Positions 16,106-24,119 of a stretch of 64,000 nucleotides of DNA are shown here, piece by piece (position 1 is the stretch's first letter; every line of letters begins with the position of its first letter). Location: positions 124,001-188,000 of the forward strand of contig NZ_JAUGZK010000004.1 of assembly GCF_036327005.1 (NCBI RefSeq). Reading direction: 5' to 3'. Source of the DNA: Alkalimonas mucilaginosa (GTDB lineage: Bacteria; Pseudomonadota; Gammaproteobacteria; Enterobacterales; Alteromonadaceae). The notes beneath the pieces are model-generated. The model was given only the letters and a program-made list of their open reading frames with translations, made no database searches and was not told the DNA's origin. The position numbers and the translations under genes are program-made.

Positions 16106-17134
16106 TTAAAAATGATTCGGTTTGTCTTCTGCCATGCTGGTCAGAATCCGCAGATAGCTTTGGTACCGCTGTTCGCTGATGTTGTCATCGGCCACTGCTT
16201 GCAGAATAGCACAGCCTGGGTCTTTGATGTGCTTGCAGTCCCGAAACTTACAATGCCCAAGCAGTGGTTGAAACTCGACAAAGCCAGCGGTGACCTGCTC
16301 CGGGCTAAAATGCCACAGGCCAAACTCACGAATGCCGGGCGAGTCAATCAACTGGCCACCGCCAGGCAAATGGTACAGCCGTGAGGCGGTGGTGGTGTGC
16401 TGTCCAAGGCCAGATACATCCGAGACCTGTTGGGTAGAAAGTGCCAGCTCCGGCAAAATAGCATTCATAATGGATGACTTGCCGACACCGGATTGCCCAA
16501 CCAGAATACTGGTACCCTCTTGCAGCAACTGCTGCAGTGCGTCCATGCCTTCGCCCTGCTTAGCACTCAGCCATAAGCTGGCATAGCCCAGCTCGCGATA
16601 GAGCTCCAGCTGTTGCTGCAAGGCGTGTCGTTGTTCAGCGCTCAGCAGATCGGTTTTATTCAGCACCAGCACCGGCGGAATACCGGTCACTTCGGCCGCC
16701 ACCAGATAGCGATCGATGATGTGGGCAGAAAACTCGGGCAGTACCGCTGACACCACCACAATGCGGTCGATGTTGGCTGCTACCGGCTTTAAGCCATCGT
16801 AAAAATCAGGGCGCAGCAGCACAGTGTCACGTTCGGCTACCGCATCAATAATGCCATCGACACTGCCTTGCGATTGGCGGACCCGGCGAAAGGCCACCCG
16901 ATCGCCAGTCACGACCGAACTTAACGTGCGGCGCAGATTGCAGCGGATCACACTGCCATCTGCCGCTTCAACATCCGCATGCTTGCCAAAGCGGCTTAAA
17001 ATTAGCCCCGGCTCGGCTGGCAAATACAGATCGTCATCGCTTGAAGCACCTTGTTGGCTGGTGTCTAAGCGTTTCTCATTCTGACGGGCAATGCGTGCCT
17101 GTTGTTGTTTGGTTAAGCGTCGTTTCGGGCTCAC
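16106..17134 (-). CDS. rsgA: Ribosome small subunit-dependent GTPase RsgA
   Basis: GTPase of 30S ribosome maturation. It has an N-terminal OB fold (about 55-115) and a circularly permuted GTPase domain in which the motifs appear in the order NKTDLL (G4), GQSGVGKSS (G1) and DSPGIREFG (G3). A C-terminal zinc finger follows (CKFRDCKHIKDPGC). The N-terminus is basic (MSPKRRLTKQQQARIARQ), as usual. 342 residues, near the E. coli length of 350. Cotranscribed with psd and divergent from orn. Confidence 0.97.
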   Translation of the reverse strand: MSPKRRLTKQQQARIARQNEKRLDTSQQGASSDDDLYLPAEPGLILSRFGKHADVEAADGSVIRCNLRRTLSSVVTGDRVAFRRVRQSQGSVDGIIDAVAERDTVLLRPDFYDGLKPVAANIDRIVVVSAVLPEFSAHIIDRYLVAAEVTGIPPVLVLNKTDLLSAEQRHALQQQLELYRELGYASLWLSAKQGEGMDALQQLLQEGTSILVGQSGVGKSSIMNAILPELALSTQQVSDVSGLGQHTTTASRLYHLPGGGQLIDSPGIREFGLWHFSPEQVTAGFVEFQPLLGHCKFRDCKHIKDPGCAILQAVADDNISEQRYQSYLRILTSMAEDKPNHF

Positions 17135-17273
17135 TCGGTTTTGCCTGTTGTGCGCGGGCTCGGCTGAGGCAGTAAGCCGGCTGGTCGCATGGGAAATTGC
17201 GGTGTATGATACCGCTTATCCAACAAGTTACAAAGCATCCTGCTGTTTAAGCGGGTAAGCAGATGAGGCAGCG

Positions 17274-17825
17274 ATGGCAGTGAATGAACACAATTTAATC
17301 TGGCTGGATTTGGAAATGACCGGGCTGGACCCGAAAAAAGATGTGATTTTGGAGATCGCCACCATCGTCACCGACAGCCAACTGAACATTCTGGCGGAAG
17401 GGCCTTCGCTGGCCATTAAGCAGCCGGATGCGGTACTGGATGGCATGGATCCCTGGTGTGTCGAGCAGCATGGCAAAAGCGGCCTGACCGAGCGCTGCCG
17501 CAGCAGCACAGTGAGCCTGGCCGAGGCCGAGCAGCAAACGCTGGCGTTTTTACGCCAGTATGTGCCAGCCGGCAAGTCGCCGATGTGCGGCAACAGCATT
17601 GGTCAGGACCGCCGTTTTCTGGTGGAGTACGCGCCAGAGCTGGAAGCCTTTTTCCATTACCGCAACCTGGATGTCAGTACCGTGAAAGAGCTGGCCCGGC
17701 GCTGGGCACCAGAGGTACTGAAGCAGGTGCAAAAGCAGGGCAGCCACCTGGCGCTGGATGATATTCGCGACTCCATCGGCGAATTAGTCACCTATCGCAC
17801 GCATTTTTTCAAAATTCCGCAATAA
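17274..17825 (+). CDS. orn: Oligoribonuclease
   Basis: 3'-5' exoribonuclease that degrades di- to pentaribonucleotides, including pGpG from cyclic-di-GMP turnover, and is usually essential. DEDDh motifs are complete: LIWLDLEMTGLDP (Exo I), GNSIGQDRRFL (Exo II), and HLALDDIRDSIGEL (Exo III with His and Asp). 183 residues, as in E. coli (181). GAGG stands 6 bases before the ATG. It is divergent from rsgA, the common arrangement. The window also encodes two EAL-type proteins, though both look inactive. Confidence 0.97.
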   Translation: MAVNEHNLIWLDLEMTGLDPKKDVILEIATIVTDSQLNILAEGPSLAIKQPDAVLDGMDPWCVEQHGKSGLTERCRSSTVSLAEAEQQTLAFLRQYVPAGKSPMCGNSIGQDRRFLVEYAPELEAFFHYRNLDVSTVKELARRWAPEVLKQVQKQGSHLALDDIRDSIGELVTYRTHFFKIPQ

Positions 17826-17830
17826 AGGGC

Positions 17831-17858
17831 TTGCATTGGCCGCTGGTTTTTGTAAAAT
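17831..17858 (+). promoter_or_regulatory. Promoter of tRNA-Gly
   Basis: TTGCAT (17831-17836), a 16-base spacer and TAAAAT (17853-17858), followed by a GC-rich discriminator (GCGCGGC). This is the classic form of a stringently controlled stable-RNA promoter, about 30 bases before the tRNA. Confidence 0.7.
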
Positions 17859-17896
17859 GCGCGGCATCAGGAACGTTACCAGGCCTGATGTGTATT

Positions 17897-17972
17897 GCGA
17901 GTTTAGCTCAGCTGGTAGAGCGCGACCTTGCCAAGGTCGAGGTCACGAGTTCGAACCTCGTAACTCGCTCCA
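17897..17972 (+). tRNA. glyV: tRNA-Gly (anticodon GCC)
   Basis: A full 76-base cloverleaf with encoded CCA. The acceptor stem GCGAGTT pairs with AACTCGC; D arm GCTC/GAGC; anticodon stem CGACC/GGTCG with loop TTGCCAA (anticodon at 17930-17932); T arm ACGAG/CTCGT with TTCGAAC. The discriminator base is U73, as expected for tRNA-Gly. It stands alone between orn and queG with its own promoter and terminator. The symbol is by function only. Confidence 0.98.
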
Positions 17973-17980
17973 AATTCTGA

Positions 17981-18010
17981 AAAAGCAGCCTTCTGGCTGC
18001 TTTTTTGTTT
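17981..18010 (+). terminator. Terminator of tRNA-Gly
   Basis: A 10-bp perfect stem (17981-17990 with 17995-18004, loop TTCT) followed by T residues, 8 bases after the tRNA 3' end. Confidence 0.88.
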
Positions 18011-18045
18011 TCTACCCTGAGCCAGGCCATGAGCGCGAAGTTGCT

Positions 18046-19173
18046 TCAGGCATCACGGGGCAGGCCTTTTTTCACAATCCGTACCAGTCGTTCCGTTTGC
18101 CGTGGCAAGATCGAGTCCTCCAGCCACTGTTTTTTCTGCTGTTGCTGCAAGGCCCAATCGATGTGCTCTTGCACCAGTTCGGATGCGTCAGCCTGGGCTT
18201 GGTGCAGTGCCTGCACGATGTCCTCTGAAAAAGGCGCATTGCCAAGGGCGACTGCCAGGTTACGCTGCCAGCGCTCAAAACCTATCCGGCGGATCGGGCT
18301 GCCTTCGGTACGCTGCAAAAAGGTGGTTTCATCCCAGCGAAACAAAGCCAGCAGGCTTTGATCACGCCAATGGTCTTTGATTTGAAAATCAGCCTCAAGG
18401 CTAAGGGGTGCCGCCCGGTTTTCCGGGCAAACCAACTGGCAATCATCGCAGCCATAGATACGGTTGCCGAGCAAAGGGCGAAACTCCAGTGGAATCGCGC
18501 CTTTAAGCTCAATGGTCAGGTAGGAAATGCAGCGCCGGCCATCCACGATAAAGGGGGCGACGATGGCCTGAGTCGGACAACTGGTGATGCAGGCCACACA
18601 ACTGCCGCAATCGCCCTGATGTGGCTGATCGATGGGCAGCGGCAGGTTCACCAGCAGCTCGCCCAGAAAAAACCAGGAGCCTGCTTCTTTGTTCAGCAAC
18701 AGGCTGTGTTTGCCTACCCAGCCAAGCCCTGCTTTTTGCGCCAGCGGCCGCTCCAGCACCGGCGCTGAATCGACAAAAGGCCGGTAGCCCAGTTCGCTAA
18801 CCTCCCGCTCTATGCGTTCGGCCAACTGCTTTAGTTTTTTACGGATCACTTTGTGGTAATCGCGTCCCAATGCATAACGGCTGATATAGGCCTGGCTCGG
18901 ATCCTGCAGGTTGCTGGCGAAGGCTGCACGCTGTGGCAAGTAGTCCATCCGTACCGAAATGACTCTTTGGGTACCTGGCAATAACTCACCGGGCCTTGCT
19001 CGTACCATGCCATGGCGTGCCATGTAATCCATCTCGCCGTGAAATTCTTGCTCCAGCCAGGCTTGTAAACGCGGCTCTTCCCGCGTCAGATCGGTATCGG
19101 TGATGCCACAGTCGGAAAAGCCAAGCTCTTTGGCCCAGGTTTTAATGTGCGCTGCCAGTGCTGCTAAGCTCAT
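18046..19173 (-). CDS. queG: Epoxyqueuosine reductase
   Basis: Last step of queuosine synthesis in tRNA: reduces epoxyqueuosine to queuosine using cobalamin and two [4Fe-4S] clusters. Both cluster motifs are visible (CGSCVACITSCPTQAI and CDDCQLVCPENR), with the catalytic Asp region RPFVDSAPVLERPLA upstream. The protein is 375 residues (E. coli 379), with the C-terminal HEAT-like helices retained. It is divergent from tsaE, the conserved neighbour; a yjeF/nnr gene often found between them is absent. Confidence 0.96.
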   Translation of the reverse strand: MSLAALAAHIKTWAKELGFSDCGITDTDLTREEPRLQAWLEQEFHGEMDYMARHGMVRARPGELLPGTQRVISVRMDYLPQRAAFASNLQDPSQAYISRYALGRDYHKVIRKKLKQLAERIEREVSELGYRPFVDSAPVLERPLAQKAGLGWVGKHSLLLNKEAGSWFFLGELLVNLPLPIDQPHQGDCGSCVACITSCPTQAIVAPFIVDGRRCISYLTIELKGAIPLEFRPLLGNRIYGCDDCQLVCPENRAAPLSLEADFQIKDHWRDQSLLALFRWDETTFLQRTEGSPIRRIGFERWQRNLAVALGNAPFSEDIVQALHQAQADASELVQEHIDWALQQQQKKQWLEDSILPRQTERLVRIVKKGLPRDA

Positions 19174-19324
19174 ACCATGGGGGAAGTAAAGATCGGATGT
19201 GCAGATGGTAGCATAAGCATCCTTGGCAGGTAATCTTTCGTGCCACTGCTATCGGGTATAACAGTTGCACGGAATTTTTGTTAAAATCTCCGGTCATAGC
19301 AGCAAATGGGCAGAGGCAAACCGC

Positions 19325-19813
19325 GTGCAGGCAGCAAACAGTTATCAACGAATTTTGCAGGATGAGACGGTAACGGAGCAACTTGCTGCCCGGCTGGCTC
19401 TATTGCTTCCAGAGCGGGCGGTGTTGTTTTTGCAAGGGCCACTTGGTGCCGGTAAAACTACCTTCAGTCGTTTCTTGCTCCAAGCGCTGGGACATTCGGG
19501 CGCGGTCAAAAGCCCAACCTATACCTTGGTAGAACCATACATGCTGGGTGCTAGACAAATTTACCATTTTGATTTATACCGGTTAACAGATCCGGAAGAA
19601 CTTGAATTTATTGGGGGTCGCGACTATTTCAGCGACCAGGCAATCTGCCTGATTGAATGGCCAGAGCAGGGGCAGGGCTTTTTGCCAGAACCAGATTTAG
19701 TAGTGCAGCTAAGTTACCAGGCTGCAGATGATGAGCCTGTTCGCTGCATTGAAATGCAGGGCCAGACTGAGCTTGGTCGCTCGATAGTACAAACGATGAG
19801 TGCGCATGATTAA
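19325..19813 (+). CDS. tsaE: tRNA threonylcarbamoyladenosine biosynthesis ATPase TsaE
   Basis: ATPase of the TsaBDE complex that makes t6A37 in ANN-decoding tRNAs. P-loop LQGPLGAGKTTFSR, SPTYTLVEPY, HFDLYRL and LIEWPEQG are all characteristic. The open frame begins with TTG at 19265, but GTG at 19325 is chosen: AGAGG stands 8 bases before it and the 162-residue product fits the family (153 in E. coli). The extra 20 residues upstream are not conserved in style. Its end overlaps the start of amiB, so translation is probably coupled. Confidence 0.94.
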   Translation: MQAANSYQRILQDETVTEQLAARLALLLPERAVLFLQGPLGAGKTTFSRFLLQALGHSGAVKSPTYTLVEPYMLGARQIYHFDLYRLTDPEELEFIGGRDYFSDQAICLIEWPEQGQGFLPEPDLVVQLSYQAADDEPVRCIEMQGQTELGRSIVQTMSAHD

Positions 19814-21125
19814 CAATAGAAAAAGGTTCTGCTGGTTAGGACTGCTGTGGTGCTGTTGGGCTGGTTCGCTTTGGGCCGCCAGCAATGAAGTACAGAGCAT
19901 CCGTATCTGGCCATCGCCGGAAAACACCCGGGTGGTGTTTGATTTAGCTGCTGCACCGGATCATCGCAGTTTTTCGTTGGAGAACCCCCACCGTTTTGTT
20001 ATTGATTTACGGCAGCATAAGACGCAAAACCGTCTGCCGACGGCAACGGGGGAAGCCAGCTTAATCCAGAGTATCCGCTCCAGTTACACGGCCAATAATC
20101 AGACCCTACGGATTGTGCTGGATCTATCGGATAAAGCGTCTGCCAACGTCTTTAGCTTGCCGCCGACCGGGCCCTATGGTCATCGTTTGGTGGTTGATTT
20201 CAAAGGGGAGCAACGCGAGCTGCCGGTAGCTCAGGCCAGAGCGCAGCGTCAGCCTGGTCGTGATATTATCATTGCCATAGATGCAGGTCATGGCGGTGAG
20301 GATCCAGGTTCGATCGGGCCTGCCGGAACCTATGAAAAAAATCTGGTGTTGCCAATTGCCCGCCGGCTAGCCGAACTCATCAACAACGAGCCGGGCATGA
20401 AAGCGGTGCTGGTGCGCACTGGCGATTATTTTGTGCATTTGAACCGCCGTACCGACATTGCCCGTGAGATGCAGGCGGATTTACTGGTGTCGATCCATGC
20501 TGATGCGTTTACTTCACCACAGCCCCGTGGAGCAGCCGTCTGGGTATTGTCGCTACGCCGCGCCACCTCGGAAGTCGGCCGGATGCTGGAGCAGAAAGAA
20601 CGTCATTCTGAGCTGCTTGGTGGGGTCGGCGAAATTATCCGTGACTCGGCGCAAGAGCGTTATCTGGCGCAAACGGTACTGGATTTATCAATGAACCACT
20701 CGATGGTGTCGGCCCACCAGGCTGCCACCCATGTCCTGTCGGAGCTGGGGCAAATCACCCGTTTGCACCGGCGCGAGCCACAGGCGGCCAGCCTGGCCGT
20801 GCTGCGCTCACCCGATATTCCTTCAATATTGGTCGAAGTGGGCTTTATTTCTAACCCGCAGGAAGAACAGCAGCTTCGTACGGCTCAGCATCAGCAACGT
20901 TTGGCGCAGTCAATGTTCCAAGGCCTGCGCCGGCATTTTCGTGAATCACCGCCGGCCGATTCATTGTTTGCCCAGCATCGCTCGCGAGAGCATCGGGTCG
21001 AGCGCGGCGAGTCGTTATCCCTGGTGGCACAGCGGTACAATGTGTCGGTAGAGGCGCTGCGCCAGCATAATCAGCTTAATGGCGATACCATTCGTATTGG
21101 CCAGGTGCTACGGATCCCAGACTAA
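19806..21125 (+). CDS. amiB: N-acetylmuramoyl-L-alanine amidase AmiB
   Basis: Periplasmic zinc amidase that splits septal peptidoglycan during daughter-cell separation, activated by EnvC (also encoded here). Domain order: signal peptide (to about residue 24), AMIN domain (about 30-125) that targets the septum, Amidase_3 catalytic domain with zinc ligands in DAGHGGEDPG, EKNLV and SIHADAF and the catalytic Glu in VEVGFISNP, and a C-terminal LysM domain (HRVERGESLSLVAQRYN). The ATG at 19806 lies inside the end of tsaE (8-base overlap); GTG at 19800 is an alternative. The stop overlaps the mutL start (TAATG). Confidence 0.96.
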   Translation: MINNRKRFCWLGLLWCCWAGSLWAASNEVQSIRIWPSPENTRVVFDLAAAPDHRSFSLENPHRFVIDLRQHKTQNRLPTATGEASLIQSIRSSYTANNQTLRIVLDLSDKASANVFSLPPTGPYGHRLVVDFKGEQRELPVAQARAQRQPGRDIIIAIDAGHGGEDPGSIGPAGTYEKNLVLPIARRLAELINNEPGMKAVLVRTGDYFVHLNRRTDIAREMQADLLVSIHADAFTSPQPRGAAVWVLSLRRATSEVGRMLEQKERHSELLGGVGEIIRDSAQERYLAQTVLDLSMNHSMVSAHQAATHVLSELGQITRLHRREPQAASLAVLRSPDIPSILVEVGFISNPQEEQQLRTAQHQQRLAQSMFQGLRRHFRESPPADSLFAQHRSREHRVERGESLSLVAQRYNVSVEALRQHNQLNGDTIRIGQVLRIPD

Positions 21126-22837
21126 TGCCGATTCAGATTTTACCGCCACAACTGGCTAACCAGATTGCGGCGGGGGAGGTGGTTGAACGTCCAGCCTCTG
21201 TGGTGAAAGAGTTGGTAGAGAATGCGCTGGATGCCGGTGCCAGCCAAGTTGATATTGAGATTGAGAAAGGTGGGGCCCGGTTAATGCGTATCCGGGATAA
21301 TGGCTGTGGTATTGCTCAGCAAGAGCTTACTCTGGCACTAAGCCGCCATGCCACCAGCAAAATCAGCAGCCTGGATGATCTGGAACGCATACTCAGCCTG
21401 GGCTTTCGTGGTGAGGCCTTGGCCAGTATCAGTTCGGTGGCGCGTTTAAGCCTGACGTCCCGACCTGCCAGTCAGGAGACGGCCTGGCAAGCCAGTGCTG
21501 AAGGTCGCGACATGCAAGTGCAGTTACAACCTGCCGCTCATCCGGTGGGGACTAGCGTCGAAGTACTGGACTTATTTTTCAACACGCCGGCCAGACGCAA
21601 ATTTCTGCGGACTGAAAAAACCGAGTTTTTCCATATTGATGAGCTGATTAAGCGGCTGGCACTTAGTCGTTTTGATGTTGGCTGGACTCTATCTCATAAC
21701 GGTCAAAACGTCCGTCGGCTTAAACCGGCGATGACACCGGAGCAGCAATTACAGCGGGTAGCCACACTCTGTGGTCGTCGCTTCTCTGACAGTGCCTGCT
21801 GGATTGAAAATCAGCATCAACAACTGAAATTATGGGGCTGGTTGTTGCCTCCGACGGCCATCGAGCGTCAACCCGGCTGCCAGTACAGCTACGTGAATGG
21901 CCGCATGATGCGCGATAAACTGCTGAACCATGCGATTCGTCAGGCTTACGGTGACTGGTTAGGGGACGATCAACAGCCGGTGTTCGTGCTCTATTTGCAA
22001 CTACCGGCAGACGAAGTGGATGTAAATGTGCATCCGGCCAAGCACGAAGTGCGTTTTCATCAGGCCAGGCTGGTGCATGATTTTGTCGTTAGCGCTCTGA
22101 GCAGTGCTTTGGGGCAACTGCAACCGCAGGACCTACAGGCCCAGCAACACACTGCAGCGGCCTGGCAGCCGCAAACACCACCACAACCGACCATGGCAGT
22201 GGGCAGTGCATCACGAGCCGCTGCTGGCCGCGCAGGCTATCCGCTTACGAAAGCTAAGCCGGCTGAGGTTGCGCGGCAGTTGCAGTACCTGGATACTTTG
22301 CAGGAAGCCAGCCAGGCCGCCTATGTGTTGGCACCTGCCGGCGCTGCAGCAACAACTTCGGCAGGTCCGAAACCAATGTTGCTGCACAATCGCTTTATAC
22401 TGCTGCAGACCGATGACGCTGTGCAGCTGCGCAGTGCAGCAAAAGCCATGGCCGAGCTGTGTCAGCCCTGCGAAGCCACTAAAGCCTTATTGGTACCTAT
22501 GCGATTGAAGCTCAGTGCCGACGAAATGATGTTGCTGCAGCAGCAGGCGGACACCCTGGTAGCGCTTGGCTTTGATGCAGTGCTACGTGATCAGTTGCTG
22601 ATCGTGCGGGCCATGCCGCGTTGGTTGCAGCGTAGCCCGCTCGAGCATTGCTTATTGCCATTCTTTCAGCAACTGCAGCAAAGCGGTTTGGTTGCTGCAT
22701 TTGATATGCTACTTAAGGCGCATTGGGTTGCGTTGAACGATCTCGTAGAATGCTTGCCTGAGCTGCTGACAGCTACTCTTATGGAAGCGACTGTATCTGT
22801 TGATCTAAGCGCCGCTATCAACACGTTGGAGAGCTAA
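21125..22837 (+). CDS. mutL: DNA mismatch repair protein MutL
   Basis: Links MutS mismatch recognition to downstream nicking and excision. The N-terminal GHKL ATPase (about 1-330) has NQIAAGEVVERPASV, ENALDAGA, DNGCGI, TSKI and GFRGEALASI. A low-complexity Gln/Ala-rich linker (about 335-420) precedes the C-terminal dimerisation domain. The metal-binding endonuclease motif DQHA-x2-E-x4-E is absent, so this MutL should rely on MutH, as in other gammaproteobacteria. 570 residues, somewhat shorter than E. coli (615), mostly in the linker. Second gene of the amiB-mutL-miaA-hfq run. Confidence 0.97.
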   Translation: MPIQILPPQLANQIAAGEVVERPASVVKELVENALDAGASQVDIEIEKGGARLMRIRDNGCGIAQQELTLALSRHATSKISSLDDLERILSLGFRGEALASISSVARLSLTSRPASQETAWQASAEGRDMQVQLQPAAHPVGTSVEVLDLFFNTPARRKFLRTEKTEFFHIDELIKRLALSRFDVGWTLSHNGQNVRRLKPAMTPEQQLQRVATLCGRRFSDSACWIENQHQQLKLWGWLLPPTAIERQPGCQYSYVNGRMMRDKLLNHAIRQAYGDWLGDDQQPVFVLYLQLPADEVDVNVHPAKHEVRFHQARLVHDFVVSALSSALGQLQPQDLQAQQHTAAAWQPQTPPQPTMAVGSASRAAAGRAGYPLTKAKPAEVARQLQYLDTLQEASQAAYVLAPAGAAATTSAGPKPMLLHNRFILLQTDDAVQLRSAAKAMAELCQPCEATKALLVPMRLKLSADEMMLLQQQADTLVALGFDAVLRDQLLIVRAMPRWLQRSPLEHCLLPFFQQLQQSGLVAAFDMLLKAHWVALNDLVECLPELLTATLMEATVSVDLSAAINTLES

Positions 22838-22839
22838 GT

Positions 22840-23763
22840 ATGCCGCAAAGTCCGGTGCTTTTTTTGATGGGGCCGACCGCAGCAGGTAAAACTGCTTTGG
22901 CACTGGCGCTTGCAGCTGAACGCCCGGTGGATATTATCAGTGTCGATAGTGCGTTGATTTACCGGGGAATGGATATTGGTACTGCGAAACCCACAGTGGA
23001 AGAGTTGGCGCAAGCTCCACATTATTTGATTGATATTAAGGACCCGGCGGAAGCGTATTCAGCGGCAGATTTTCGTAGCGATGCATTGGCTTGTATTGAG
23101 CAGAGCAGGCAGCGAGGCCGCTTGCCGGTATTGGTGGGTGGCACCATGTTGTATTTTAAGGCATTGCTGGAGGGCATCTCCCCGTTGCCGGCAGCCGACC
23201 CGGTGATTCGGGCACAGCTGGAGTCCGAGGCTAAAGAAAAAGGCTGGGAGGCATTGCATCAGGAACTTTCTGTGATAGACCCGGTCTCAGCTGCTCGGAT
23301 ACACCCAAATGATCCGCAACGCATCAACCGGGCGTTGGAGGTTTTTCGGCTCACAGGTCAGAGTATGACAGAACTGACCGCGCAGCAAGGACCTGCTTTG
23401 CCGTTTCCGGTACAGCAGTTTGCGATTGCGCCAAGCGATCGGGCTCAGCTGCACCAACGTATTGAGGTGCGTTTTCAGCAGATGCTGGCGACTGGTTTTG
23501 AGCAGGAGGTCCGGCAACTGAAAGAACGGGGTGATTTGCACCTGCAATTGCCATCGATGCGTTGCGTTGGGTATCGACAGATGTGGCATTATCTGGATGG
23601 TGACATTGATTATCAGCAGATGCAGCAACAAGGGATCGCTGCGACCCGGCAACTGGCAAAGCGACAACTAACCTGGTTGCGAGGCTGGAATAATGTAAAC
23701 TGGTTGAAAACTGAAGCAAAACTGACGGAAAACTTGCAAGCGGTGGTATCTTCGCTAAGCTAA
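22840..23763 (+). CDS. miaA: tRNA dimethylallyltransferase MiaA
   Basis: Adds a dimethylallyl group to N6 of A37 in tRNAs reading UNN codons. The P-loop FLMGPTAAGKTALA, the substrate-binding DSALIYRGMDIGTAKP, LIDIKDP, the catalytic VGGTMLYFKALL and the C-terminal MRCVGYRQMW are all present. 307 residues, near E. coli (316). It begins 2 bases after mutL and is followed by hfq after 95 bases, a gap large enough for an hfq promoter. Confidence 0.97.
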   Translation: MPQSPVLFLMGPTAAGKTALALALAAERPVDIISVDSALIYRGMDIGTAKPTVEELAQAPHYLIDIKDPAEAYSAADFRSDALACIEQSRQRGRLPVLVGGTMLYFKALLEGISPLPAADPVIRAQLESEAKEKGWEALHQELSVIDPVSAARIHPNDPQRINRALEVFRLTGQSMTELTAQQGPALPFPVQQFAIAPSDRAQLHQRIEVRFQQMLATGFEQEVRQLKERGDLHLQLPSMRCVGYRQMWHYLDGDIDYQQMQQQGIAATRQLAKRQLTWLRGWNNVNWLKTEAKLTENLQAVVSSLS

Positions 23764-23797
23764 AATCCGGGACGCAAAAATATAGTCAGTTGTACAT

Positions 23798-23823
23798 CTT
23801 GAAAAATTTGAATGAATCCATAG
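23798..23823 (+). promoter_or_regulatory. Possible sigma-32 promoter of hfq
   Basis: CTTGAAA (23798-23804) is followed after a spacer by ATCCATAG, which resembles the RpoH -10 CCCCATNT. E. coli hfq also has a heat-shock promoter in this position. The -10 match is imperfect. Confidence 0.35.
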
Positions 23824-23858
23824 ATCAAGCGGACTTATAACAATAAGGAATGCGGCAC

Positions 23859-24119
23859 ATGGCAAAAGGCCAATCATTACAGGATCCTTTCCTGAATACA
23901 TTACGGCGGGAGCGGATCCCGGTTTCTATTTATCTGGTAAACGGCATTAAATTGCAGGGACAGGTTGAATCCTTTGATCAATTCGTCATTCTGCTGAAAA
24001 ATACCGTCAGCCAAATGGTGTATAAACATGCCATCTCTACTGTGGTGCCTTCACGGGCGGTGAACACCATGATAGCTCACACCAACAGTGGAAATGAATC
24101 TGACGAAGCCGACGATTAA
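23859..24119 (+). CDS. hfq: RNA chaperone Hfq
   Basis: Hexameric Sm-like protein that pairs small RNAs with mRNAs. The 86-residue sequence is nearly that of E. coli in the core: MAKGQSLQDPFLNTLRRE, then YLVNGIKLQGQVESFDQF (Sm1) and VYKHAISTVVPSR (Sm2 with the YKH signature). The C-terminal tail is short and acidic, unlike the longer E. coli tail. The ATG at 23859 is preferred to one at 23850 because AAGGA lies 9 bases before it and the N-terminus then matches. The hflX start overlaps its end. Confidence 0.97.
   Translation: MAKGQSLQDPFLNTLRRERIPVSIYLVNGIKLQGQVESFDQFVILLKNTVSQMVYKHAISTVVPSRAVNTMIAHTNSGNESDEADD

Noticed and set aside
22000..22837. Endonuclease activity of MutL
   Set aside because: The DQHA-x2-E-x4-E motif is missing, as in MutH-dependent gammaproteobacteria.
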